From NCBI GenBank assembly GCA_021826025.1, contig JAKBBG010000006.1, forward strand, positions 1 to 48,831: 48,831 nt of DNA, written 5' to 3'. Positions 28,163 through 36,371 of the stretch are shown here, in pieces; position 1 is the stretch's first letter, and every line of letters begins with the position of its first letter. The DNA is from Pseudomonadota bacterium (GTDB taxonomy: Bacteria > Pseudomonadota > Gammaproteobacteria > Burkholderiales > Ferrovaceae). The notes beneath the pieces are model-generated. The model did no database searches and had not been told where the DNA came from. It saw only the letters and a list, made by a program, of their open reading frames with translations. A program made the position numbers and the translations under genes.

Positions 28163-29233
28163 TCACGGCCTGTCGGGACCGGAAGGCAGCAGCTGCCGGA
28201 CAGACTGAAGGACCCGGGACAGCGCAAGCTCGTCCAGGCAGCGGCTGTGGCTTTCCTGATGCCGGTCGCATCCCTCCTGGCGACAGGGCACGCAATCCCC
28301 CTCCCCCTGGAGGAGGCATACGTTTCCCACCTGCCGGGACCCTTTCATGTCCCACGGGCTGGCTGCCTGCGCATAGGTTGCCGGCCAGGGGCCCCATTTC
28401 ACGGGATTGGAAGGGCCGAACAGGGCGATGGTGGGAATGTCGAGCGCAGCAGCCAGGTGGGTGACCCCGGTGTCGGGACCGACGAAAAGGGCTGCTCCGG
28501 CGATCAGGTCGGCGGTCTGGGCCAGGGACAGCGTACCGCACAAATTGACTGCATCGCAGGCGTCGGCGATTTCGCCGACATAGCGGATTTCTTCCGGGTC
28601 GGGGCCGCCGCTGAGCGCCACGACATACCCCATTTGCTGCAATGAACGGGCAAGTGCGGCCCAATGCGGCTGCGGCCACATCTTGTATCGGAATTTGGGA
28701 TAGGGGTGAAGCACGGCATAAGGGCATCCCGCCACGGAAGCCGGAAGGGTTCCGCCGGCCGTGGGCGGCACCACCCGGTATTGTCTCGGAATGCCAAGCA
28801 AATCCAGCACCTTGAGGCCCATGGTCACGGAGTGCGTGTGCAGGTCGTCGAACAGGATGCGCCGCTTCAGGAGACGGACCGACAGCCAGGCGGAATGGGG
28901 ATTGTAGAGGCCGGCGGTCGTGCTGCCTGCGATGAAGCAGTACCACCGGGCGCGGTCGGAGGAAACGGTGGTCAGGGCCACATCATAGCGTCGCCAGAGG
29001 GCTGCGGCTTCCCTCAGCCGCGCGAACAGCCCCGCCCGGTGGGGCGTGACGAGAACCCGGTCCACGTCGGGATTGCCTTCCAGGATGCCGGCCATGCCTG
29101 AAAGCACCAGAACGTCGATGCATGCGTCCGGTTCATGGCGACGGAGGGCCCGGATGACGGGCGTCGTCAGCAGCACGTCTCCGATGCGGAGCGTACACAC
29201 CACCAAATAACGCGTGCTTGGAGATCTGCTCAT
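28163..29233 (-). CDS. Glycosyltransferase family 9 (ADP-heptose:LPS heptosyltransferase-like)
   Basis: The 356-residue protein has the GT9 layout: LVVCTLRIGDVLLTTPVIRAL at the start, VLHPYPKFRYKMWP in the middle, and the C-terminal donor site GPDTGVTHLAAALDIPTIALFGPS. Members add heptoses to the inner core of lipopolysaccharide. A Cys-rich C-terminal stretch (CLLQGEGDCVPCRQEGC) is also seen in some heptosyltransferases. It is convergent with the acyltransferase, and 50 bp separates its start from the next minus gene's end. Confidence 0.88.
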   Translation of the reverse strand: MSRSPSTRYLVVCTLRIGDVLLTTPVIRALRRHEPDACIDVLVLSGMAGILEGNPDVDRVLVTPHRAGLFARLREAAALWRRYDVALTTVSSDRARWYCFIAGSTTAGLYNPHSAWLSVRLLKRRILFDDLHTHSVTMGLKVLDLLGIPRQYRVVPPTAGGTLPASVAGCPYAVLHPYPKFRYKMWPQPHWAALARSLQQMGYVVALSGGPDPEEIRYVGEIADACDAVNLCGTLSLAQTADLIAGAALFVGPDTGVTHLAAALDIPTIALFGPSNPVKWGPWPATYAQAASPWDMKGSRQVGNVCLLQGEGDCVPCRQEGCDRHQESHSRCLDELALSRVLQSVRQLLPSGPDRP

Positions 29234-29283
29234 ACCGGCCTCAATCTATCACAGCGTCAGGCGGCATGGGTCTGGCGCAACGG

Positions 29284-30984
29284 TCAGCGCGTCCAGGGGA
29301 CTGGCTTGGGTGCGGCGGGCGGGGCATCCAGGGGCGTTCCCTGTGCGCTGTCCAGGTACAGGGGGGCCGCGTTTCCGGTGCCGTCCAGGTCGAGCAGGCC
29401 GGTGATGCGGCCGGCGCCGGCGTCAAAGGAGCCTCCTCCCAGACGGCGGCCATCCAGCCAGTTGTCTTCGATGAAACGCACGATCGAAGCCTGGCTGATG
29501 AATGTATGGTCCACATGGTTCACCCTGGCCCAGGGGGATATGACCAGGAACGGGATGCGGGTGCCCGGCCCGCATCGTCCGTTGACCGGTTTTCCGCTGA
29601 CGCCGGGCAGCGGCGTTCCGCTTCCGCACACGCCGGGTCCGTTGAGCTGGTCGGCCTGGGTGTCGAAAGAAGGGTTTAGCGGCCGGATGTAGGCATGGTC
29701 GTACCAGCCGTCCGAATCGTCGTACGTGACGATGATCAGCGTGTTTTTCCAGTCCGGCTGCTGCTGCAGGAAATTGATCGTCTGCGTGACGAAGGTCTGT
29801 TCGTCGAGCGGGTCGGAATAGCCGGCATGCGCATCCTGGTAGGCGGGAGGCTTGAGAAAGCTGACCGCCGGAAAGTTGCCGGCCGCCACGGCGGCGAAAA
29901 AATCCTGAAGGTCGTACTGGTGGTTGGCAGGATCCGGCGTCTTTCCGTCACCCAGATAGGAATGGCCTACGGACTCCAGGGAGGCGGGGCGTGCGTGGGT
30001 CGGGTTGGCCGTGGATTCGAAGTACTGGAACCAGTTGTGGTGCGGCATGTAGTCCCTGACGGTGCGGCGGGTGACGGCCGAAACCGTGCTTCGCCGGCAC
30101 CCGGTGGTGCCGTTGGGGTTGGTCGCGCTCAGCTTGAATCCCCCCATGAAACCACCCCAGGGGATGTCGGCGGCGTTGAGCAGGTCCCCGATGTTCTTGC
30201 CGACCATCATGACCTGGTCGCCGGGGCTGGAACAAACGTCGTAGCCGGGATCCACGTCGTTGATCAGGGTGCGCCCTCCCTGCCCGTCGTCGATGTAATA
30301 GGAGGCGGCAGCCGACGTGAAGGGCCGTATTGTGGTGGCCACAAAGCGGACGCCGTTGGTCTGCCCCGACACGGCTTCCAGCGCCCCGGGCGTGGAAGGG
30401 CCGTACGTGTCCGTGAAGGCGTTGTCGTTCATGGCGAAGCGCTGGGCGTAGTTCCACAGCGCCGTCACCGTGTTGCCGTCGTAATACCCCATGACCTGCC
30501 CTGTCGTCGCCAGGGAGCCCTCTCTTTCTGGGGTGCCCTTGCCGGTGTATTTCGGGAACAGGTCCATCAGGCCGCGATCGAAAGCCTGCTGCTCAGCCGT
30601 ATAGGCATGTCCCTGGTCGGCCGTGGCCGCCTGGGATCGGTCCAGTCGGAACGGGTTGGTCGCCCCGTTCCCGTTGGCCAGATTTCTGGCGGTGGGGTTG
30701 TCGGTCAGCAGCGCCGGCGTGAGCCCGTGAACGGCGGGAGTGCCCGGAAGGGGAAAGAAGCGGGGAGAGCCTGCGGGGTTGACGGCGTGGGGGTAGGTGC
30801 CGAAGTAGTGATCGAAGGACACGTTTTCATCGTAGATCACCACGAGGTGTTTGATGGGTGTCGCTGTTTGCAGGGCGTTTGCCGGAACCGGCGCCGGCGT
30901 CCGGGACGAACCGCTCCCATGGGCGGCCAGCGCGAAGACCACGCTGGCTGCGGTCAATGCCAAGGTCCGTTTTCGCGGGTTCAA
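29284..30984 (-). CDS. Secreted phosphoesterase, phospholipase C/acid phosphatase (AcpA-like) family
   Basis: The 566-residue protein begins with a signal peptide (NPRKRTLALTAASVVFALAAHG). It has the family's active-site sequence IYDENVSFDHYFGTYP (usual ENRSFDHYFG, Arg replaced by Val), FTDTYGPSTPGALEAVSG, LIIVTYDDSDGWYDH and RIPFLVISPWARVNHVDH. Members hydrolyse phospholipids or phosphate monoesters in the periplasm or outside the cell. Substrate cannot be told. The start appears to be TTG at 30982-30984, inside the stop of the upstream hydrolase gene, so the two are translationally coupled. Confidence 0.88.
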   Translation of the reverse strand: MNPRKRTLALTAASVVFALAAHGSGSSRTPAPVPANALQTATPIKHLVVIYDENVSFDHYFGTYPHAVNPAGSPRFFPLPGTPAVHGLTPALLTDNPTARNLANGNGATNPFRLDRSQAATADQGHAYTAEQQAFDRGLMDLFPKYTGKGTPEREGSLATTGQVMGYYDGNTVTALWNYAQRFAMNDNAFTDTYGPSTPGALEAVSGQTNGVRFVATTIRPFTSAAASYYIDDGQGGRTLINDVDPGYDVCSSPGDQVMMVGKNIGDLLNAADIPWGGFMGGFKLSATNPNGTTGCRRSTVSAVTRRTVRDYMPHHNWFQYFESTANPTHARPASLESVGHSYLGDGKTPDPANHQYDLQDFFAAVAAGNFPAVSFLKPPAYQDAHAGYSDPLDEQTFVTQTINFLQQQPDWKNTLIIVTYDDSDGWYDHAYIRPLNPSFDTQADQLNGPGVCGSGTPLPGVSGKPVNGRCGPGTRIPFLVISPWARVNHVDHTFISQASIVRFIEDNWLDGRRLGGGSFDAGAGRITGLLDLDGTGNAAPLYLDSAQGTPLDAPPAAPKPVPWTR

Positions 30985-32510
30985 AATAGTCTGAAAAAGG
31001 CGCGTGCGGCGACGCTGCAGTAGGGTTCGGCCGCCGAGTGATAGCCTTCCAGGCTAAGGAGCGTGATCACCTGGTCCAGGGCGGTCTGGTATTGATGGCC
31101 GACAAAAGCCTTCTGGGTCGCCGAAGCGATTTTCCCGAGAGTCCGCCGCGCGTACTCCGTGAGGCCATGGCTGGCAAGCGGAACGGGGTGCTCCTGCGTA
31201 TCCAGGTCCAGGGTCGCATAGCGCAGGAACGGATGGCTGCCGACCTTGCTGTCGAGCATGGCCGTCATGGCGGCGGCGCCCTGGCTCCAGAACACTTCGG
31301 GGTCGCGATGTGCGCCGCACAAGAACAGGGGCATGCTGGGCGTGTAGTCGCGCAGGTCGTTGAGTTTCAGGTCCTGGCGCAACCGGTTTGCCGGCTGTTT
31401 GGGCAGTGTGGGAAGAACATCGGAAAAATTTGGCTTGGAACCGTCCGGCGGGGCGGCACCGTCGGGGTGTGCGGTCACGTCGTCCACGTAGGAAGACCGG
31501 AATGCGCTGTTGATCAGGTAATTGGAAGGGTCTAGCCAGGCGGCATTGAGCACGCCTTCATGCAGCGAGTCGAGATTGGCATAACCGGTGGGCGGCGACT
31601 GGAAAATGGCGGCGAGCGGGATTTTTCCGGCCTGGACCAGGGAACGGAAAGTGTCCTTGGTGACGTTTCCTGGAAACAGGCGGGGCGCATCGGCATAGCG
31701 CGGATTGAATATGTCCTCGAGGCGGATGGCGTTCTGGGCCAGATGGGCATAGGAGTTGGCAATCATTGAAAGGTAGACCGATGCGCCGAAATTGGGGTGC
31801 CCGAGGAATACTTCGTCCCCTGCCGCCGCGAGGGCGTACGGACCCGACAGCGGGGCGCCCGCAGTCGCGGGCCTTCCTTGCGCATCGAGCGCCTTGAGGG
31901 TTGCCATGGCCACATACCCTCCCTGCGAATAACCGGTGACAAACAGCTTGCCGCTGTCGCGGACCCAACGGCGGATCCGCGAGAGCCGGCTTCGGCCGGC
32001 TGCCAGCCCGTCCAGCATGTCCCGGGCCTGCTGGGTTTCGTTCAGGTAGGGGGCATACGTCAGGCGGGAAACGTCATAGCCGGCGTAATTCGGGGCGATG
32101 ACGATGTAGCCTTGCGCGGCGAACAGCAGGGCGAGACGTTGCGAAAGCCTGTGTGCTGAATTTTTGGGATCGGTGATGGCGGAAAGGTCGGCGGCGCGGT
32201 CGATGGCTGTTCCATGCGCATACAGGACGATCGGCCTGGCTCCGTGACAGCGGTGCGACGGGCCGTAGGGAACCATCAGCGCCCCCGACGCGTTGGTCAG
32301 CTCGTTTTCGCCGCCCACCGTTTCGTATTCGAATTTGGCGACCCGGACGCCGCACGCCGGCTGTCCGATCAACGCTTGCTGGTCGGAGGGAAACTGGCTG
32401 AGCCAGCTTCGCAGCTCGGACGCGGGCAGCGCGACCATGGTCTTCCAGGGGCTGCCATAGGCCGCACTGCTGACGAGCAGCAGGAAGGGTAGGAGCAGTT
32501 TCAGGCGCAT
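30981..32510 (-). CDS. Secreted alpha/beta-hydrolase (lipase/esterase-like)
   Basis: The 509-residue protein starts at the ATG at 32508-32510, giving the signal peptide MRLKLLLPFLLLVSSAAYG. The frame is open to 32621 but those codons do not look coding. It has the oxyanion region PIVLYAHGTAIDRAA, IVIAPNYAGYDVS and the nucleophile elbow GYSQGGYVA (Ser195). A late GAHRDPEVF may hold the Asp, and HPVPLASHG a His. Length and layout resemble secreted esterases and fungal-type secretory lipases. It is coupled to the phosphoesterase downstream, so both may release phosphate or fatty acids from outside lipids. Confidence 0.82.
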   Translation of the reverse strand: MRLKLLLPFLLLVSSAAYGSPWKTMVALPASELRSWLSQFPSDQQALIGQPACGVRVAKFEYETVGGENELTNASGALMVPYGPSHRCHGARPIVLYAHGTAIDRAADLSAITDPKNSAHRLSQRLALLFAAQGYIVIAPNYAGYDVSRLTYAPYLNETQQARDMLDGLAAGRSRLSRIRRWVRDSGKLFVTGYSQGGYVAMATLKALDAQGRPATAGAPLSGPYALAAAGDEVFLGHPNFGASVYLSMIANSYAHLAQNAIRLEDIFNPRYADAPRLFPGNVTKDTFRSLVQAGKIPLAAIFQSPPTGYANLDSLHEGVLNAAWLDPSNYLINSAFRSSYVDDVTAHPDGAAPPDGSKPNFSDVLPTLPKQPANRLRQDLKLNDLRDYTPSMPLFLCGAHRDPEVFWSQGAAAMTAMLDSKVGSHPFLRYATLDLDTQEHPVPLASHGLTEYARRTLGKIASATQKAFVGHQYQTALDQVITLLSLEGYHSAAEPYCSVAARAFFRLF

Positions 32511-32579
32511 GGATTTCGGAAACGGGCCGGTGTTCTGGGGACGTTGCCTAGTGTGCCGCATTCCGGGCTGCGATGACAT

Positions 32580-32608
32580 ATTCATGATGGCATTACATTT
32601 ATTCATGA
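32580..32608. repeat. Direct repeat ATTCATGA, 21 bp apart, in the divergent intergenic region
   Basis: Two copies of ATTCATGA (32580-32587 and 32601-32608) are spaced by 21 bp, two helical turns, between the minus-strand hydrolase and the plus-strand cytochrome gene. Each contains the palindrome TCATGA. The spacing fits a dimeric regulator on one face of the DNA. Confidence 0.45.
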
Positions 32609-32617
32609 ACCCCTGCG

Positions 32618-32640
32618 CCAAAATATGATATTTATTTTGG
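32618..32640. promoter_or_regulatory. Inverted repeat CCAAAATA-N7-TATTTTGG, possible operator
   Basis: The arms at 32618-32625 and 32633-32640 are perfectly complementary, with a 7-bp spacer TGATATT. The right arm runs into a possible -35 (TTGGAA, 32637-32642) that lies 18 bp before TTATAT (32661-32666), upstream of the cytochrome gene. A regulator bound here would cover that promoter. The rest of the 173-bp gap (32511-32683) contains the direct repeat above and a likely ribosome binding site AGGGGG just before the cytochrome start. Confidence 0.5.
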
Positions 32641-32683
32641 AATAAACATATTAGTCAAGGTTATATCAGGGCAGGGGGACAAT

Positions 32684-34717
32684 GTGAGGGGGAAATACAG
32701 GAAGGCAACCGCAATGGTTGGCCTGCTGGCGGCTTTTTTACTTTATCCGGCACATGCGTCCGGAACACCCCGGGGAGACGATCCGGTCGCGAGAGGCGGC
32801 TATCTCGCCCATCTGGGGGACTGCGCGGCCTGCCATACGGCAGAAGGCGGCAAGCCCATGGCCGGCGGGCTGGAAATGAAAACCCCCTTCGGGACCCTTT
32901 ATTCCACCAACATCACCCCGGACCCTCGCACCGGCATCGGGTCCTATACCTTCGAGCAATTTGACCGGGCCATGCGCCAGGGAATCGCCGCAGACGGCCA
33001 CAATCTCTATCCGGTCATGCCCTATGCGTCTTTTGCCAAAGTGGATGCCGAAGACATGCGGGCGCTGTATGCGTACCTCATGAAAGGGGTCCAGCCGGTC
33101 AGCCAGCCCAACAAGGAAAACCGCATGCAATGGCCCTTCAGCATGCGGTTCGGCCTCAAGGTCTGGAACGCCGTGTTCCTGCAAGACACTCCCTACCGAC
33201 CCGATCCGTCCAAATCGTCCCAATGGAACCGGGGCGCATACATCGTCCAGGGGCTGGGGCATTGCGGCGCCTGTCATACCCCGCGCGGGTTCGCCATGCA
33301 GGAAAAATCCCAAAGCGATGGCGGTGAACACGGCAGGGAATTTCTGGCCGGCTCCACGCTGGACGACTGGCATGCCGTGAGCCTGCGCAACCAATGGCCG
33401 GCCGAGGCGTTTGCCCGGTTTCTGAAAACGGGACACAACGACTATGCCACCGCCTACGGCAGCATGACGGAAGTCGTGCACCACAGTTCCCAGTATTTCA
33501 GCGACAGCGACCTGGCGGCCATCGGCGAATATCTGCGGACTCTGCCTCCCAACGAGGAAACCAACGCCATCATGCCAAGGGCGGCAGTCCGGGTCCGGGA
33601 AAGCGACCTGTACAAAACGCGGGGCGGCCTCGGTTATGTGCAGTTCTGTTCGACCTGCCACCAGTACGACGGCGGCGGCGTGGACAAGTTTTTCCCGCCC
33701 TTGGCGAACAATTCGTCCGTCCAGTCGAAAGATCCGACATCCGTCATCCACGTGGTGTTGAGCGGCTGGCAGGCGCCCGAAACGGAACAGGCGAAACATG
33801 CGTTCCACATGCCCGGATATGCCCGGCTGACGGATCAGGAACTGGCCGAAATCATCACGTTCGTGCGCACTCAATGGGGCAACCGCGGGCAGGCCGTCAC
33901 GGCGGCCGAAGTCCGGAATGTGCGGGACGCAGCAGGCCTCAAAGCGGAAGACGCTTCGAAAGCGCCCCTGCCCCGTTTTGCCGACATGCTGTCCAGGCCA
34001 AACGCTGACCAGCTGATCTACGGCATGCGGCTCATGATGGACAGCAAGGCGCTGATGCCCGAACACGTCGGCGACGTCCTGGTCTGCACGAGCTGCCACC
34101 TGAACGGAGGAACCGTGGCTCATGCGGCGCCTTACGCAGGGGTTGCTGCGGTTTTCCCGAGCTACCGGCCCCGTGCCGGCAAGGTCATCGACCTCAAGGA
34201 CCGGCTCAATGGCTGCATGCTGCGGTCGATGAACGGGAAAGTGCTGGACAAGGAATCCAAGGAGATTCTGGCCATGGCTGCCTACATGGAAGACATGAAG
34301 GTCGCCGTCAAGGAAGGGCAGCCCATCCCCGGTCGCGGGGTCGGAAAGATGGACCGCAAAATCCTGCCGGATGCCGCGAACGGGAAGAAGATTTACGCGA
34401 AGCAGTGCGCCGTCTGTCATGGCGACCAGGGTGAAGGCATCCGGCGCAAGGACGGCACCTTCGTGTTTCCGCCCCTGTGGGGCAAGCAATCCTTCAACAT
34501 CGGGGCGGGCATGGCACGGACCTACACGGCAGCCGCGTTCGTCAAACACAACATGCCGATATCCAGCAGTCAGGCGTTTCCCCTGGGCCAAGGCGGCTTG
34601 ACCGACCAGGAGGCCGTGGATGTGGCGCAGTATTTCACGCATAGGCCGCGACCGGATTTTGCCGGCAAGCGCAAGGATTGGCCGAAAGGCGGCAAACCGG
34701 ACGATGCCCGGTACTGA
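32684..34717 (+). CDS. Penta-haem cytochrome c: tri-haem dehydrogenase-type module fused to a TsdA-like thiosulfate dehydrogenase
   Basis: The 677-residue protein has a signal peptide (ending AHA at about 25) and five CXXCH haem sites: 47-51, 194-198, 322-326, 468-472 and 575-579. Residues 35-415 match the tri-haem cytochrome subunit of alcohol/gluconate dehydrogenases (RGGYLAHLGDCAACHTAEGG, TPFGTLYSTNITPD, GHCGACHTPRG). Residues 440-677 match the di-haem thiosulfate dehydrogenase TsdA (CTSCHLNGGT, FPSYRPRAGKVIDLKDRL, ALWG-like PLWGKQSFN). They include Cys511 in NGCMLRSMNGK at the place of TsdA's haem-ligand cysteine, Lys621/Met624 near haem 5, and the tail RPDFAGKRKDWP. GTG start with AGGGGG at 5 bp. 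It probably oxidises thiosulfate and passes electrons along its own haems. Confidence 0.85.
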   Translation: MRGKYRKATAMVGLLAAFLLYPAHASGTPRGDDPVARGGYLAHLGDCAACHTAEGGKPMAGGLEMKTPFGTLYSTNITPDPRTGIGSYTFEQFDRAMRQGIAADGHNLYPVMPYASFAKVDAEDMRALYAYLMKGVQPVSQPNKENRMQWPFSMRFGLKVWNAVFLQDTPYRPDPSKSSQWNRGAYIVQGLGHCGACHTPRGFAMQEKSQSDGGEHGREFLAGSTLDDWHAVSLRNQWPAEAFARFLKTGHNDYATAYGSMTEVVHHSSQYFSDSDLAAIGEYLRTLPPNEETNAIMPRAAVRVRESDLYKTRGGLGYVQFCSTCHQYDGGGVDKFFPPLANNSSVQSKDPTSVIHVVLSGWQAPETEQAKHAFHMPGYARLTDQELAEIITFVRTQWGNRGQAVTAAEVRNVRDAAGLKAEDASKAPLPRFADMLSRPNADQLIYGMRLMMDSKALMPEHVGDVLVCTSCHLNGGTVAHAAPYAGVAAVFPSYRPRAGKVIDLKDRLNGCMLRSMNGKVLDKESKEILAMAAYMEDMKVAVKEGQPIPGRGVGKMDRKILPDAANGKKIYAKQCAVCHGDQGEGIRRKDGTFVFPPLWGKQSFNIGAGMARTYTAAAFVKHNMPISSSQAFPLGQGGLTDQEAVDVAQYFTHRPRPDFAGKRKDWPKGGKPDDARY

Positions 34718-34756
34718 CCGGCAATTTTTTGACAGCGATTGGAAATGGAGTGACGC

Positions 34757-35785
34757 ATGGTTTCGATTTTGTATGTGAAGATGGGTGCAGCCAAAGGCCT
34801 CCGGACCGTGGTCCGGATGGCGGCAGGGGTGATGGCGGGGTTGCTGGCCCAGTTCCTTGTGAATGGGGCCTTCGCCCAGGAGGCCCCCGGCGTCTATCCG
34901 CCCTGGAGCGGTGGCGACAACAATCCCGTCGAGTCCCGGGGGCTCGAGTTTACGGTGCCGGAAGTGGACAACCTGCCGGACCTCCATGGCAACCCCATGG
35001 CTGCGGAACTGTCCATTTTTGTCGGGGGGAACTACTTTTTCGTCATGGCGCCGCTGGTGCATGCTTTCGAGAAGAACCACCCCGCCCTCAAGGGAAAAAT
35101 TTATTACGAGACGCTGCCGCCCGGCCTTCTGGTTGATCAGCTGCGTCGCGGCGGTACGATCACCGTCGGCAACATGACCTGGACTGTCCATGCCGACGTC
35201 TACGCAGGCGGTCTGCGGCGCGTGGAGGCCACCATCAAGGAAGGGCTGGCTGTCGGGCGGGCCGTGCCCTATGCCACCAATACCCTGACCATCATGGTGC
35301 CCCGGGGAAATCCTGCCCGCATCACGGGCCTCAATGACCTGGGCAAACCCGGCGTACGTCTGGTCATGCCAAACCCGGCCTTTGAAGGCGTGGGGCGGCA
35401 GATCAAGGAAAGCCTGGCGAAAGCGGGCGGAGAGGCGCTGGTGCGGGCGGTCTACGAGACCAAGGTGCGCAACGGGGAAACCATGCTCACGCGCATTCAT
35501 CACCGTCAATCTCCCATGGCGCTCATGCAGGGAAAGGCGGATGCCGGCGTGACCTGGCAGTCGGAAGCCGTATTCCAGGAACAGATCGGCAATCCCATCG
35601 GCCACGTGGAAATTCTCGCTGCGCAAAACGCCACGGGAAGCTATGCGGCCGCCATGGTCCATGGGGCGCCGCACCCGGAAGCGGCGAAGCAATGGCTCGA
35701 GTTTTTGACGTCACAGGAAGCGCAGGACATTTTCAAGCGGTTTGGATTCAAGCCCTACCCTGCCGGCAACGCCGGGGTGGAGTGA
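34757..35785 (+). CDS. Periplasmic solute-binding protein, ModA-like, without a neighbouring permease
   Basis: The 342-residue protein has a signal peptide ending GAFA-Q at about residue 40. It carries a ModA-type type II binding fold: AELSIFVGGNYFFVMAPLVHAFEK, TNTLTIMVPRGNPARITGLNDLGKPGVRLVMPNP, GVTWQSEAVFQEQ and the ending SQEAQDIFKRFGFKPYP. Relatives bind oxyanions such as molybdate or sulfate. No ABC permease or ATPase gene lies nearby. It follows the cytochrome by 39 bp, with a GGAG ribosome binding site, and precedes a sulfur-relay-type gene. A thiosulfate or other sulfur oxyanion ligand is therefore plausible, but this is inference. Confidence 0.83.
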   Translation: MVSILYVKMGAAKGLRTVVRMAAGVMAGLLAQFLVNGAFAQEAPGVYPPWSGGDNNPVESRGLEFTVPEVDNLPDLHGNPMAAELSIFVGGNYFFVMAPLVHAFEKNHPALKGKIYYETLPPGLLVDQLRRGGTITVGNMTWTVHADVYAGGLRRVEATIKEGLAVGRAVPYATNTLTIMVPRGNPARITGLNDLGKPGVRLVMPNPAFEGVGRQIKESLAKAGGEALVRAVYETKVRNGETMLTRIHHRQSPMALMQGKADAGVTWQSEAVFQEQIGNPIGHVEILAAQNATGSYAAAMVHGAPHPEAAKQWLEFLTSQEAQDIFKRFGFKPYPAGNAGVE

Positions 35786-35828
35786 GCCGCGATACGGACC
35801 CGTTAACGACACTTCAGGAGAGACACGA

Positions 35829-36341
35829 ATGACTTTCAAGAAAACCTTGGCTGCGACGATCCTTGCGGCAGGCATGGCGGCGACGGCGGCCCATACTGCC
35901 CTGGCGGCCGATGACGCGGCGACGGCCGAAGCCCGGAGCGAATACGTCAAGCCGAACATGACGCATGAAGCATACGGAAAGCTGGACATCGTCGTGCCGC
36001 TGACCACGGACGACAAGGGGGTTCAGGGAAAGAAGCTGCGCAACATTGCCAATTCACTGAAGGCGGCCGAAGTGTGGAAGGGTGAGATGAAGGTCGCCGT
36101 GGTGATTTACGCCAAGGGCATCACGCTGCTGAAAAGCCCGGACGAAAAGGTCAGGAAGGAGCTGGACGCGTTGCGCGGCAAGGGGGTGCGTTTCCTGGTT
36201 TGCGACAACACCTTGAGCGAGCAGGGTCTCGACTTTCACAAGCTCTACAACGTGACCGACGCGGACATCGTGCCTTCGGGCTTTGCCGAAGTGGCCTTCC
36301 TTCAGGCCCGGAAGCATTTTGTCCTCGACTCGTCGAACTGA
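35829..36341 (+). CDS. Exported DsrE-family protein
   Basis: The 170-residue protein has a signal peptide (MTFKKTLAATILAAGMAATA, cleaved near residue 27) and then a DsrE/DsrF-like fold: KLDIVVPLTTD, KVAVVIYAKGITLL and the motif GVRFLVCDNTLSEQGLD with a single Cys125, ending VPSGFAEVAFLQ. DsrE proteins carry sulfur on a cysteine; members with signal peptides occur in sulfur-oxidising bacteria. A strong AGGAG lies upstream. Its place between the binding protein and the YeeE transporter suggests sulfur handling in the periplasm. Confidence 0.85.
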   Translation: MTFKKTLAATILAAGMAATAAHTALAADDAATAEARSEYVKPNMTHEAYGKLDIVVPLTTDDKGVQGKKLRNIANSLKAAEVWKGEMKVAVVIYAKGITLLKSPDEKVRKELDALRGKGVRFLVCDNTLSEQGLDFHKLYNVTDADIVPSGFAEVAFLQARKHFVLDSSN

Positions 36342-36371
36342 CGCAGGGGCAACGACGCAAGGAGACGCGAA

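Noticed and set aside
30062-31023. Long plus-strand open frame opposite the phosphoesterase gene
   Set aside because: Val/Gly/Arg-rich shadow sequence; the opposite strand carries clear active-site motifs and a signal peptide.
32738-35692. A 984-codon open frame on the minus strand opposite the cytochrome and binding-protein genes
   Set aside because: It mirrors two strongly supported genes and their spacer, has low-complexity His/Arg/Gly-rich sequence with no family motif, and is the expected shadow of GC-rich codon usage.
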